Of a stretch of DNA of 42,473 nt, positions 17,025 to 25,860 are shown one piece after another. Position 1 is the stretch's first letter. Every line of letters begins with the position of its first letter. Source of the DNA: Mesobacillus maritimus (GTDB taxonomy: Bacteria; Bacillota; Bacilli; Bacillales; Cytobacillaceae); NCBI RefSeq assembly GCF_019749255.1, contig NZ_JACWFH010000021.1, positions 1 to 42,473 on the forward strand. Direction: 5' to 3'. The notes beneath the pieces are model-generated. The model made no database searches. It was not told the DNA's origin and saw only the letters and a program-made list of their open reading frames with translations. Position numbers and translations under genes: made by a program.

Positions 17025-18554
17025 ATGTTGAATCAGAAAAAACAAGGTATTGTTATGCGTTCTTTGAATACCATTGAACGTGTTGGAAATAAATTACCTG
17101 ACCCGGTTACTCTTTTCGCAATTTTTGCCTTAGCGGTTGTTGTCTTATCTGCGATATTCTCGAGTATGGGCATGAGTGTGCCAGACCCAATGAATGAGGG
17201 AGAAGTGATTGAAGTAAGAAATCTCCTTAGCTCAGACGGAATTCTGTACTTGTTCCAAAGCATGGTTGGGAACTTTACTGGTTTTGCTCCACTCGGAACC
17301 GTGCTTGTTACTATGCTTGGAATTGGTATTGCTGAGCGTTCTGGATTAATTTCTGCTGCCCTACGTGGGCTAGTTACTTCTGTTCCCAAACAGTTAATTA
17401 CAGCGGCCTTAGTCTTTGCGGGAGTTATGTCTTCTATGGCTTCTGATGCTGGTTATGTTGTGTTAACACCACTTGGAGCGGTACTATTCGCAGGGTTAGG
17501 TCGTCACCCACTTGCTGGTTTAGCGGCAGCCTTTGCTGGTGTTTCTGGTGGGTATAGTGCAAACCTACTCCTAACATCATTGGACCCATTACTTGGTGGG
17601 CTTACCCAAGATGCAGCGTCAATGTTAGATCCAGTGTATGCGGATCAGATGAACGTTGCGATGAACTTATATTTCATGATTGCTTCTGTTTTCTTAATCA
17701 CCATTGTCGGTACGCTAGTGACAGAAAAAATTGTTGAACCTAGACTTGGTAAGTATGAAGGGGACGTCAAGGAAGAAGTAAACTACCTGCGTCCGGAAGA
17801 AAAGAAGGGGTTATGGGCTGCGTTTATTTCCCTACTTGTTGCAGGGATTGGAATTGCTTTACTTGCTGTACCTGAATGGGGACCACTACGTGGAGGGGTA
17901 GAGAAATTCGTTGATTCACCATTCCTTCAAGTCTTAGTTCCAGTCATCTTAATCATGTTCTTTATCCCAGGGTTTGTTTATGGGAAAGTCACGAAGTCAA
18001 TTAAAAATGATAAAGATGTGGCCAATCAATTATCAGAGACAATGGCAACAATGGGTTCTTATATCGTGCTCGCTTTCGTTGCTGGACAGTTTGTCGCTTA
18101 TTTCAGCGAATCAAAGTTAGGAATTGTATTGGCGGTAAATGGTGCAGAGTTCCTTGAGTCCACAGGATTTAAAGGAATTCCTCTAATTTTAACCTTTATT
18201 GTCATATCTGGATTTATTAATTTGTTTATCGGAAGTGCATCAGCGAAATGGGCCATTATGGCTCCGGTTTTCGTTCCGATGATGATGGGAATTGGGTATT
18301 CACCTGAGTTGACTCAGCTTACGTATCGTATTGCTGATTCCACAACAAACATCATCTCACCATTGATGCCATACTTCGCCATCGTCATTGCCTTTGCACA
18401 GAAGTATGATAAAAAGGTTGGGATTGGAACACTTATTTCAACGATGCTTCCATACTCAATCGCATTTACAATCTTCTGGGTAATTATGTTGATTGTTTGG
18501 ATGCTAACTGGACAAGATATAGGCCCAGGTTCACCGATTTACTATACAAAATAA
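17025..18554 (+). CDS. AbgT-family transporter
   Basis: About 509 residues and roughly 11 membrane helices. It begins with the family signature NTIERVGNKLPDPVTLFAIF and includes GSASAKWAIMAPVFVPMM and ADSTTNIISPLMPYFAIV. AbgT proteins import p-aminobenzoyl-glutamate in E. coli; other members export sulfonamides, so the direction is uncertain. The reading frame is open upstream to 16866, but that part overlaps the preceding terminator; ATG 17025 with AAAGGAAG upstream is the likely start, and an ATG at 17053 is also possible. No p-aminobenzoyl-glutamate hydrolase gene adjoins. Confidence 0.9.
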   Translation: MLNQKKQGIVMRSLNTIERVGNKLPDPVTLFAIFALAVVVLSAIFSSMGMSVPDPMNEGEVIEVRNLLSSDGILYLFQSMVGNFTGFAPLGTVLVTMLGIGIAERSGLISAALRGLVTSVPKQLITAALVFAGVMSSMASDAGYVVLTPLGAVLFAGLGRHPLAGLAAAFAGVSGGYSANLLLTSLDPLLGGLTQDAASMLDPVYADQMNVAMNLYFMIASVFLITIVGTLVTEKIVEPRLGKYEGDVKEEVNYLRPEEKKGLWAAFISLLVAGIGIALLAVPEWGPLRGGVEKFVDSPFLQVLVPVILIMFFIPGFVYGKVTKSIKNDKDVANQLSETMATMGSYIVLAFVAGQFVAYFSESKLGIVLAVNGAEFLESTGFKGIPLILTFIVISGFINLFIGSASAKWAIMAPVFVPMMMGIGYSPELTQLTYRIADSTTNIISPLMPYFAIVIAFAQKYDKKVGIGTLISTMLPYSIAFTIFWVIMLIVWMLTGQDIGPGSPIYYTK

Positions 18555-18560
18555 TCTTAA

Positions 18561-18595
18561 AAAAACTTCTCTCCGTCATAGGAGGGGAGTTTTTT
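18561..18595 (+). terminator. Rho-independent terminator
   Basis: AACTTCTCTCC pairs with GGAGGGGAGTT (two G-U pairs), 6-base loop GTCATA, T6 tail. Confidence 0.85.
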
Positions 18596-18596
18596 G

Positions 18597-18912
18597 CATT
18601 TAGGAAGACATATTTGTTGGTTTTAGCGACATAATGGAAAAGAATGAAGAAGGGCAAACATATTTACTTACACTCATAGCTGGTTAAACCCTTGATACAG
18701 TCACTCCTATTTAATCAAACGTTTGATTAAAGCACTTTCACCTTTGTAAGGATGAGAGTAGGAGAAAATGACTAATCTAGTTGGTCTAAATTGTAGTGAT
18801 ATAGGAATCAATGGTGATATACAATCTAAAATGAAACCGTTATGATGTGAAAGAGGCAGCAATAGAAACGAGCCTCCAAACAAGAAAGTAAAATCATTTA
18901 TTAGGAGAAAGT
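18597..18912 (+). promoter_or_regulatory. Regulatory intergenic region with a perfect 22-bp palindrome
   Basis: No gene is seen. The palindrome at 18710-18731 (TTTAATCAAAC followed by its exact complement) looks like a TetR/FadR-type operator. No such regulator lies in the window. It is about 180 bases upstream of the GGDEF-EAL gene. No clear promoter with two good boxes was found. Confidence 0.55.
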
Positions 18913-21189
18913 ATGAAATACATAGGAAGAATCACTGCAACATTCCCTTTTTTCATTATTAGTTTATGGCTTTTACAGCATACTTATCGTGAAAATGGAA
19001 TCATGCTTTTTATCATTAGCGCCTCGCTTGCTATCCTTGGAAACATTGCCGCGTGGACCCTGGGAGGTCAGTACGATAAGGCTCGTTTTTATTATCAAGA
19101 ACTATTAATCAGTCAAAAGGAATTGCAGGGGCAGAAAGAATTTCTCCAACAAATTTTTGATAGTGTTGATGCAACCATTTGGTCCAATGATATTCTGAAT
19201 CAAAGAATTTACGTCTCAAAGGGAATTGAAAAATTGTCAGGGTTTACGGTCGAGCAATTTTATAATGACTACTCCTTTTGGACCAAGATTTTTCACCCTG
19301 AAGATAGTCAAAGGGCACTGGATTTTTACGTTAGGGCATTATCGGGAGAATCTAGTGAGATGGAAGTCCGTTTTATTAATGTGCATGGAGAAGCCGTTTG
19401 GGTGTATTTATCAGGGACTCCAATATTTAAGGAGAATTCTAGCGAGGTTATTAAAATTAATGGGGTTGTCGTTGATATATCAGCAAGGAAAAAGACGGAA
19501 GCAAAGCTACAAGAAAGCGAAAGTCGTTATCGTAGCGTAGTGGACCTTTCGCCTAATATGATCATGATTCACCAGAACGAACGTATTGTTTATGGCAACA
19601 ATGCCACTGTTCAGTTGTTAGGCGTTAACCATTATTCTGAGTTACTAGGAAGATCCATCTATGATTTTCTCGATCCTTCTGAAAATAGTAAGGCAATTAG
19701 AAGGATTAAGGAGATACAAACACATAGTATCGCGAGTGAGTATGCAGAATACAAAATCGTCAGACCTAGTGATGGTAAAAGCATTTATCTCGAAATGTTA
19801 GGCAAAGAAATAAATTTTAATGGGAAACCAGCAATTATGATTGTCGCAATCGATGTGACTGCAAAAAAAGAGTACCAAGAAAACATTCGATTCATGGCTT
19901 ACCATGATGCTTTAACCGGTTTGCCAAACCGGCATAGGTATAATGAGTATCTTGAAGACGCTTTGAAACGTAGTCAAGAGCAGAAGCAGATATTAGGTGT
20001 GATGTTCATAGATCTAGATCGCTTTAAGTTCATTAATGATACGATGGGACACGATGCAGGGGATGAGCTGTTGAAACTAGTATCTGTGAGATTACGCGAT
20101 AGCGTTCAGGATAAAGACTTGGTAGCCCGTCTTGGTGGGGATGAGTTTGCTATTTTAATGGAAGAGGCGGATGAAGAAAGAATACGGAGGATTTCAAATA
20201 GGATCATTGAAGCTTTTAAATCTCCATTTATGATTCAAAACAAGCCATTTTACACGTCACCTAGCATCGGAATTAGCTTATATCCTCAGGATGGCGATGA
20301 TAAAGAAACGCTTAATTCCAAGGCAGACATAGCGATGTATTTAGCTAAAAAAAGCGGGAAGAACAATTTCAAATTTTACGTTCACGAACAAGGGAGCCTG
20401 CTTGATCGAAAGTTTATGCTAGAGCACAATCTTAAACAAGCAATCGATCACCATGAGTTTTATCTCGAATACCAACCAAAGCTTGAACTGCAAACAGAAC
20501 ACATCTATGGAGTCGAAGCATTGGTTCGTTGGAAGCATCCAGAGTTAGGGGTCATCTCTCCGGCGGAATTTATCCCCATTGCTGAGGAGAGTAGTTTAAT
20601 TGTTCCTTTAGGAAAATGGATTCTTCAAGAGGCAGGGAAACAAAACAAAAAGTGGTACGATGCGGGTATCAGGGTAAAAATGGCGGTGAATGTGTCAGCA
20701 AAACAGTTTGAGGATCCGCACTTCGTAGACACTGTTCATCAAGTCCTAAGTGAAAACCAATTCCCTCCACAGTATTTGGGCCTAGAAATTACCGAAAGTG
20801 TGATGCAAAACATCCATCAATCAACCCTCATTCTTCAGGAATTAAAGAAACTAGGAGTGAAAATCTCAATCGATGATTTTGGGACAGGGTATTCTTCTTT
20901 AAGTGTCTTAAGCAAACTACCGATTGATTTTATAAAAATTGATCAATCCTTTGTCCATGAAAGTACAACCAATCCGATTGCCGCTTCGCTAGTTAAAACC
21001 ATCGTCGAAATGGGAAAGAATCTCCACTTTGAATTGATTGCTGAGGGGATTGAGAAAAAGGAACAAGCAGAGTTTCTCATTGAAAATGGTTGTTATCGAG
21101 GGCAAGGGTATTTCTATAGTCCTCCACTCTCATTGGCAGAGGTAGAATTGTTGTTATACAAAAATCAGATTTGGGCTTCTATTGAGTAA
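18913..21189 (+). CDS. PAS-PAS-GGDEF-EAL signalling protein
   Basis: A 758-residue c-di-GMP enzyme. Two N-terminal hydrophobic segments (about 5-23 and 29-48) anchor it. A short coiled coil is followed by two PAS domains (about 80-195 and 205-320), the GGDEF domain (about 325-490) and the EAL domain (about 505-750). The cyclase motif RLGGDEFAIL (GGDEF at 408-412) is intact, and so are EAL-side motifs VEALVRW (535-537), ITESVM, IDDFGTGYSSL, KIDQSFV and AEGIE. Either activity is therefore possible. ATG start with TAGGAGAAAGT upstream. An HD-GYP phosphodiesterase gene lies 12 kb away. Confidence 0.95.
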   Translation: MKYIGRITATFPFFIISLWLLQHTYRENGIMLFIISASLAILGNIAAWTLGGQYDKARFYYQELLISQKELQGQKEFLQQIFDSVDATIWSNDILNQRIYVSKGIEKLSGFTVEQFYNDYSFWTKIFHPEDSQRALDFYVRALSGESSEMEVRFINVHGEAVWVYLSGTPIFKENSSEVIKINGVVVDISARKKTEAKLQESESRYRSVVDLSPNMIMIHQNERIVYGNNATVQLLGVNHYSELLGRSIYDFLDPSENSKAIRRIKEIQTHSIASEYAEYKIVRPSDGKSIYLEMLGKEINFNGKPAIMIVAIDVTAKKEYQENIRFMAYHDALTGLPNRHRYNEYLEDALKRSQEQKQILGVMFIDLDRFKFINDTMGHDAGDELLKLVSVRLRDSVQDKDLVARLGGDEFAILMEEADEERIRRISNRIIEAFKSPFMIQNKPFYTSPSIGISLYPQDGDDKETLNSKADIAMYLAKKSGKNNFKFYVHEQGSLLDRKFMLEHNLKQAIDHHEFYLEYQPKLELQTEHIYGVEALVRWKHPELGVISPAEFIPIAEESSLIVPLGKWILQEAGKQNKKWYDAGIRVKMAVNVSAKQFEDPHFVDTVHQVLSENQFPPQYLGLEITESVMQNIHQSTLILQELKKLGVKISIDDFGTGYSSLSVLSKLPIDFIKIDQSFVHESTTNPIAASLVKTIVEMGKNLHFELIAEGIEKKEQAEFLIENGCYRGQGYFYSPPLSLAEVELLLYKNQIWASIE

Positions 21190-21190
21190 A

Positions 21191-21268
21191 ATGTTGTGAA
21201 TGAATCTAACAGAGTGAATTTTTCCTCGTCCCGGATCTGAGTGATATAATAAGATGTTGTGAATGGAT
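21191..21268 (+). promoter_or_regulatory. Direct repeats around an extended -10 promoter of the BusR-like gene
   Basis: ATGTTGTGAATG followed by R-AT occurs at 21191-21205 and 21254-21268. Between them lies TGATATAAT (21242-21250), an extended -10 with a perfect TATAAT. The repeats bracket the promoter and could be operator sites. Confidence 0.45.
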
Positions 21269-21360
21269 TTGCTTTCATTGTCTAGGAGTAATCCTGCGAT
21301 TATTTACAACCCTATTTGGTTTGCTCCTTTCTTGAAGTGGCGAGGGGCATGTGTTAATAA

Positions 21361-21382
21361 CCCATCTTCTATAGAAGGTGGG
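21361..21382 (+). promoter_or_regulatory. 22-bp near-perfect palindrome in the BusR-like leader
   Basis: CCCATCTTCTA is followed directly by TAGAAGGTGGG, with one mismatch pair. It lies about 12 bases upstream of the ribosome site. It may be an autoregulatory operator or a leader hairpin; undecided. Confidence 0.4.
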
Positions 21383-21408
21383 AGTGGACGAACAAGGATG
21401 TGAGCAAG

Positions 21409-22026
21409 ATGCAGCAAGCAAAAATGCCTGCATATGAACGAATCGCCATTGATATTGCGAATCGAATTTACGATGAAAAATTTAAAGTAGGCGAAAAGAT
21501 TCGCGGCCGGTCTACCTTGGCGAGTGAGTATAATGTTTCACCAGAAACGGTCCGAAAAGCGATCAAAATTCTCGAGGATGTCGAGATTGTTCAATCGACA
21601 AAAGGCAGCGGAGTGGTGATTTCATCTCGCGAAAACGCCTTTAAATATATAAAGCGCTTTTCAGGACTTACAACGATGAAAGAGCTTGAGATTCAGATGC
21701 GAACACTGATTAGTGAACGGGAAAGACTGGATGAAGAGCTCGGACAAACGCTTGAAAAGATGATTGATTTTACAAGAAAGTTGCGGCATACAAATCCACT
21801 TAGTCCAATCGAAGTGGAGATTCCAGCAACATGTATCCATATTGGGAAGACGATTGGAGAGCTTATGTTTTGGCAAAACACTGGAGGAACCATTGTGGGT
21901 ATAAAGCGGAAGGGCGAACTTACCCTATCGCCAGGCCCATATGCAAGCATACAGCCTGAAGATGTTCTTCTCATCATCGGCGATGAGAAAACTTATGAGC
22001 GAGTGGTTCATTTTATTGGGGAGTAA
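21409..22026 (+). CDS. BusR-like GntR/RCK_C transcriptional regulator
   Basis: About 205 residues in the order GntR-type winged helix (residues 3-75, with STLASEYNVSPETVRKAIKIL), coiled coil (about 90-130) and RCK_C/TrkA_C domain (about 135-205, IEVEIPATCIHIGKTIGEL, PEDVLLIIGDE). This is the architecture of BusR of Lactococcus and Streptococcus, which represses the betaine transporter busA when c-di-AMP binds RCK_C. The next genes, on the opposite strand, encode an osmolyte-type ABC transporter, which supports the assignment. GTG 21400 is an alternative start, but ATG 21409 fits AAGGA better. Confidence 0.85.
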   Translation: MQQAKMPAYERIAIDIANRIYDEKFKVGEKIRGRSTLASEYNVSPETVRKAIKILEDVEIVQSTKGSGVVISSRENAFKYIKRFSGLTTMKELEIQMRTLISERERLDEELGQTLEKMIDFTRKLRHTNPLSPIEVEIPATCIHIGKTIGELMFWQNTGGTIVGIKRKGELTLSPGPYASIQPEDVLLIIGDEKTYERVVHFIGE

Positions 22027-22052
22027 GCGAGGGCAGTAACATGGTGCTCTAA

Positions 22053-22156
22053 TTGCCCGAACTGGGTCGGAAATCTATACAACGGTAAAATAGAAGGGTA
22101 CTATTTGCCGGAATCAGGTTGAGAACTTATATAACGGTAAAACAGAGGGTCTCCAT
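22053..22156. repeat. Two imperfect 52-bp tandem repeats
   Basis: 22053-22104 and 22105-22156 both run from TTGCC through AACGGTAAAA at the same offset (AACGG at 22081 and 22133). A related stretch occurs at 12004-12045. They fill the gap between convergent genes and contain no gene. Confidence 0.6.
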
Positions 22157-22182
22157 GCACTATTCGTTCACAAAGCTTTTAC

Positions 22183-22216
22183 ATAAAAAAACAAGGCGGA
22201 TCACTCCGCCTTGTTT
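22183..22216 (-). terminator. Terminator of the osmoprotectant ABC operon
   Basis: Perfect 10-base stem ACAAGGCGGA / TCCGCCTTGT (22191-22200, 22205-22214), loop TCAC, and a run of A on the plus strand giving a T tail for the minus-strand operon. It starts at the stop codon. Confidence 0.9.
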
Positions 22217-23787
22217 TATTTCATTAACCCCTCATTAATAAGGAACTCTTCCGCTACTTTCTCAGGGGATTCTTTCAAGCTATCCACTTTATAGTTCAAT
22301 TCACGCATTTTAGCGTCGGTGAGCTTTCCGGCAAGTAAATTAATGACTTCCTCAAGCTCTGGGTATTCCTCCAACGTATCTTCTCTTACGATCGGAATCG
22401 CATAGTATGGAGGGAAGAAGTTTTTATCATCCTCTAATACCGTTAACCCAAACGCTTCAAGCAAACCGTCTGTTAAAAAGGCATCGATGACATCTGTCTC
22501 CTTGCTTTCAAGGGCAGTGTATCTTAAACCACCATCAACAGCTTCATTCCCTGCAAAATCCATATTATAAGCATTTAAAAGACCAGGTAATCCATCTTCA
22601 CGGTTGGTGAACTCAATGGTTGCGCCAATCTTTAATTCATTGCTTACTTCCGCAAGATCAGAAATCGTCTTCAATCCATATTGCTCCGCAGTTTCAGGAC
22701 GAACAGCTAATGTGTACGTGTTATTGAAGCCGAGTGGTTTCAAGGTTGAAAGATGGTACTTCTCTGCAAATTCTTTCGTTACAATATCATAGACTTTATC
22801 AGGGTCTGTCATTGCTTCTTGCTTCAAAATATTGACGAGACCTGTGCCAGTATACTCCACGTACAGATCGATATCGCCCTTGTTCACCGCACTAAAGGCC
22901 ACCTGTGTTCCACCGAGGTTTAGCTTTCGTTCAACCTCGATATCTGTTTTTTCTTCAATCAAATCAGCAAGCATATGCCCAAGAACCATTTGCTCACTAA
23001 AGTTTTTTGATCCAATTGTAATGGTCTCTTTTGCGTTCACCATTGGGTAAACAAACGTCATGCCAACAGCTAAAACTAAAACAACCGCAGTAGCTGGAAC
23101 CCATACTTTTTTGTTCATGAAACGCCGAGTCTTTTTAACAGTATTGGTAGAACCAACTTTGTTCGTATAAGATAGTTTTCCTTCTAATTTTCCAACAACA
23201 AAGTCAATCAATAAAGCAAGAATACAGGCAGGAATAGCGCCCGCTAAAATCATATTATTATCGACCGTCGAGATTCCGGAAAACACAAGATATCCTAGTC
23301 CACCTGCGCCGATAAATGCGGCGATGGTCATTAACCCAACAGCGGTAACCGCAGAAATCCGAACTCCGGCCATAATCACTGGAAAGGCAAGGGGTAACTG
23401 AACCTTTTTCATGGTTTGGCTACTTGTTAAGCCAATCCCTTTTGCGGCCTCAAGAATATCTGAGTCAATATTCGTCAAGCCTGTGTACGTATTTTTTACT
23501 ATTGGCAATAGGGAATAAAGAATGACCATGACAATCGCTGGTGTACTTCCAATCCCGATAAATGGAATCAGGAAACCAAGTAAAGCCAAACTTGGCACGG
23601 CCTGAATCACATTGGTGATGCCGATAATCGGTTTTGATAATTTCTTGCTTTTAGAAATAAGAATCCCAAGTGGAACCCCAATGACAATCGCCATTAGCAC
23701 TGAAAAGACAGTTAAATAGAGATGCTGACCTAATAAAGATAAAATTTGCTCATAGTTCCCTGATACATAAGTGAAAAAGTTACTCAT
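22216..23787 (-). CDS. OpuC/EgtU-type ABC transporter permease fused to substrate-binding protein
   Basis: A 523-residue fusion. Residues 1-210 are a six-helix ABC permease (QAVPSLALLGFLIPFIGIGS, EAAKGIGLTSSQ coupling region). After a linking helix near 228-248, residues 255-523 form an extracytoplasmic substrate-binding domain of the quaternary-amine type (TIGSKNFSEQMVLGHMLADL, DLYVEYTGTG, FPPYYAIPIVRED). Such fusions take up glycine betaine, carnitine or choline; the related EgtU takes up ergothioneine, and I cannot separate these by eye. ATG overlaps the ATPase stop by one base; the SD is GGTGGCG. Confidence 0.9.
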   Translation of the reverse strand: MSNFFTYVSGNYEQILSLLGQHLYLTVFSVLMAIVIGVPLGILISKSKKLSKPIIGITNVIQAVPSLALLGFLIPFIGIGSTPAIVMVILYSLLPIVKNTYTGLTNIDSDILEAAKGIGLTSSQTMKKVQLPLAFPVIMAGVRISAVTAVGLMTIAAFIGAGGLGYLVFSGISTVDNNMILAGAIPACILALLIDFVVGKLEGKLSYTNKVGSTNTVKKTRRFMNKKVWVPATAVVLVLAVGMTFVYPMVNAKETITIGSKNFSEQMVLGHMLADLIEEKTDIEVERKLNLGGTQVAFSAVNKGDIDLYVEYTGTGLVNILKQEAMTDPDKVYDIVTKEFAEKYHLSTLKPLGFNNTYTLAVRPETAEQYGLKTISDLAEVSNELKIGATIEFTNREDGLPGLLNAYNMDFAGNEAVDGGLRYTALESKETDVIDAFLTDGLLEAFGLTVLEDDKNFFPPYYAIPIVREDTLEEYPELEEVINLLAGKLTDAKMRELNYKVDSLKESPEKVAEEFLINEGLMK

Positions 23788-24911
23788 TAAAACGCCACCT
23801 CCAAATCAATTAACTGGCTGCTTAAAGCAGATAAAATACTGCTTCTTGTAATCAATCCAGTCAATTGCTTCGATTCATTGACCACAGGTAAATAGCCAAT
23901 TTTATGATCATTCATCATTTTTAACACAGAGATTAAGTCTTCTTGTTCAGATACTGCATAAACATTATGCTCCATCACATCATCAAGAAGGGAAGCTCGT
24001 TCTTGTAGCTTAATCGCCTTTAAGGTCACCATTCCTAACAATTGATTATGTCGATCGGTCACCATCAGACTATCAACTTTGTTTTCTTTCATAATCTCAA
24101 TCGCCTGGAGCACATTCCGTTTCGGTGTTACTTTTACAGGGTTGGAAATCATAATATCTTCTGCTTTGAGAACTTCTGGGTTGTTCCAAACACGACGTTT
24201 GCCAATAAAACCTTCAACAAATTCAGAAGCAGGATTTTTCAAGATATTTTCAGGCGTATCATATTGAAGAATCTCGCCATCTTTTAATAGACAGATTTTA
24301 TCCGCAATTTTATAAGCCTCGTCCATATCATGCGTAACGAAGATAATGGTTTTATTGAGTTCCTTCTGCATATTGAAAAGTTCTTCCTGGAGGGAACTTC
24401 TGGTGACAGGGTCTAACGCGCTGAAGGGTTCATCCATTAGGATGATGTCGGAGTTTGTGGAGAAGGCTCTTGCTACCCCAATTCTTTGCTGCTGTCCACC
24501 GCTAAGCTCTTTCGGGAAACGATGCAAAAATGCCTTAGGGTCTAAACCAACCAATTCTAGCAATTCTTCAGTTTTCTTTTCAATCGCCTCGGGATCTTCA
24601 CCCTTTAGATTTGGTATAAGTTCCAAGTTTTCCTTAATGGTCATATGCGGGAAAAGTCCAGTGCTTTGAATGACATAGCCAATATTCCTGCGCAATTCAA
24701 TTGGGTCAATCTTAGAAATATCCTCACCATTCACATAAATCTTTCCTGATGAAGGTTGAATCAACCGGTTAATCATTTTCAACAAAGTCGTTTTTCCGCA
24801 ACCACTAGGCCCGATAAAAACAACCAGCTGACCGGCTTCAATATTTAAACTGAAATCATCAATAACAGTGTGCCGATTATATTTTTTCGTTATATTTTCG
24901 AACTTTATCAT
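23787..24911 (-). CDS. Osmoprotectant ABC transporter ATP-binding protein with CBS pair (OpuCA-like)
   Basis: A 374-residue ATPase with Walker A GPSGCGKTTLL, signature LSGGQQQR, Walker B DIILMDEPFSALD and H-loop VTHDMDEA, then two CBS domains (about 250-374: EDIMISNPVKVTP, MEHNVYAVSEQED). OpuCA of Listeria binds c-di-AMP in its CBS domains and is inhibited; the same is inferred here. First gene of a two-gene operon, divergent from the YbaN-like gene and convergent with the BusR-like gene. A 7-base inverted repeat GTTGTTA (24973-24979) / TAACAAC (24998-25004) lies upstream and may be an operator. Confidence 0.92.
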   Translation of the reverse strand: MIKFENITKKYNRHTVIDDFSLNIEAGQLVVFIGPSGCGKTTLLKMINRLIQPSSGKIYVNGEDISKIDPIELRRNIGYVIQSTGLFPHMTIKENLELIPNLKGEDPEAIEKKTEELLELVGLDPKAFLHRFPKELSGGQQQRIGVARAFSTNSDIILMDEPFSALDPVTRSSLQEELFNMQKELNKTIIFVTHDMDEAYKIADKICLLKDGEILQYDTPENILKNPASEFVEGFIGKRRVWNNPEVLKAEDIMISNPVKVTPKRNVLQAIEIMKENKVDSLMVTDRHNQLLGMVTLKAIKLQERASLLDDVMEHNVYAVSEQEDLISVLKMMNDHKIGYLPVVNESKQLTGLITRSSILSALSSQLIDLEVAF

Positions 24912-25039
24912 TCCATACCTCCTATTATTCTGGTTATCTATGAATAAGCAACAATCCTATACTAACATAAAAGTTGTTACTTTGCATCTCCTTGACTTAA
25001 CAACAACTAGGCTAGAGTTTTTCTCTGTATTCATTTGGA

Positions 25040-25048
25040 TGGTATAAT
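25040..25048 (+). promoter_or_regulatory. Extended -10 promoter of the YbaN-like gene
   Basis: TGGTATAAT is a perfect extended -10 element. The spacing to the ribosome site GGAGGG (25071-25076) leaves a short leader. The -35 is weak. Confidence 0.55.
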
Positions 25049-25083
25049 AGATTCGTCAAAAGGCTGTACTGGAGGGATTTGAG

Positions 25084-25458
25084 ATTAAACTCATAAAACT
25101 TTTATATATACTATTTGGCTTTTTATTTATGGGGTTAGGAATGCTAGGTGTCATCCTGCCATTATTGCCAACAACACCACTTCTGCTATTAGCGTTATTC
25201 TTCTTTGTTAAAGGCTCCGAACAATTTGAAATTTGGTTTAAAGAAACCAATCTTTATAAGAAGCATCTTGAAGGATTTGTGCGTGAAAAGGCGATGACCC
25301 TGAAGCAGAAGATTACGATAAACTTGTTTGCTGATGTGATGATTGCCATCCCGTTTATTATCTTGGATAATCTTTGGATTCGGTTGTTGTTGCTGGGGGT
25401 TGTGGGGTATAAGTATTATTATTTCTTTACTAAGATTAAGACTAGACCTAGTAAGTAA
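25084..25458 (+). CDS. YbaN/DUF454-family inner membrane protein with probable ATT start
   Basis: A small membrane protein with the family motif GLGMLGVILPLLPTTPLLLLALFFF and a conserved tail (LYKKHLEGFVREKAMTLKQKI). The first ATG of the frame is 25129, but it has no ribosome site and would cut into the first membrane helix. The in-frame ATT at 25084 sits 7 bases after GGAGGG and adds KLIKLLYILFGFLF, which matches the usual N-terminus of the family. No ATG, GTG or TTG exists in frame between the ribosome site and 25129. ATT starts are known for infC. Function of the family is unknown. Confidence 0.8.
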   Translation: MKLIKLLYILFGFLFMGLGMLGVILPLLPTTPLLLLALFFFVKGSEQFEIWFKETNLYKKHLEGFVREKAMTLKQKITINLFADVMIAIPFIILDNLWIRLLLLGVVGYKYYYFFTKIKTRPSK

Positions 25459-25478
25459 GGATTAATAACAGGTAAAAT

Positions 25479-25530
25479 AAAAGACCCTTCTTTCTAAGCC
25501 TTAACATAGAAAGGAGGGTCTTTTACTTCA
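25479..25530. terminator. Strong bidirectional terminator
   Basis: An 18-base stem, AAAAGACCCTTCTTTCTA against TAGAAAGGAGGGTCTTTT, with one G-U pair and loop AGCCTTAACA. Confidence 0.85.
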
Positions 25531-25859
25531 TAGTTATTCTTTGAAGAACAATGAAAAAAATAATTTTGGGATGCGTATAAAAGAGGAAGTAGTCGCTTAA
25601 TACTTGGAACAAAACAACTATTTCTATTTACACAAGGTGAAGAATCCTTTAAGATAAACTAGTATATACGTTATAAAGAACGAAAAGAAAGTGACAAATA
25701 TTCTTTGAAAAAGAAATACAAGTATTTGGGATTTTTGACTTTGATTAGCTAGCAGGAAAAAATAAAGGTCATTTTTTTACCTTTAAAAGTAACTAGGGCT
25801 ATAGTCTGAAGGTCTGAAAAATAATATAGCGTGAGAAGACCAAAGAAAAAGAGGTACCA
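25531..25859 (+). other. Non-coding stretch before the DUF5658-like gene
   Basis: No open frame with a ribosome site is visible in this AT-rich region. Near its end, interleaved complements GCTATA (25798-25803) with TATAGC (25825-25830) and GGTCT (25811-25815) with AGACC (25837-25841) could form a pseudoknot just before the ribosome site AGAGGT. This is not a riboswitch class I recognise. Confidence 0.3.
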
Positions 25860-25860
25860 A

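Noticed and set aside
25798-25841. Pseudoknot resembling a small riboswitch before the DUF5658-like gene
   Set aside because: Stems are only 5-6 pairs in AT-rich sequence and match no class I know. Kept as a note only.
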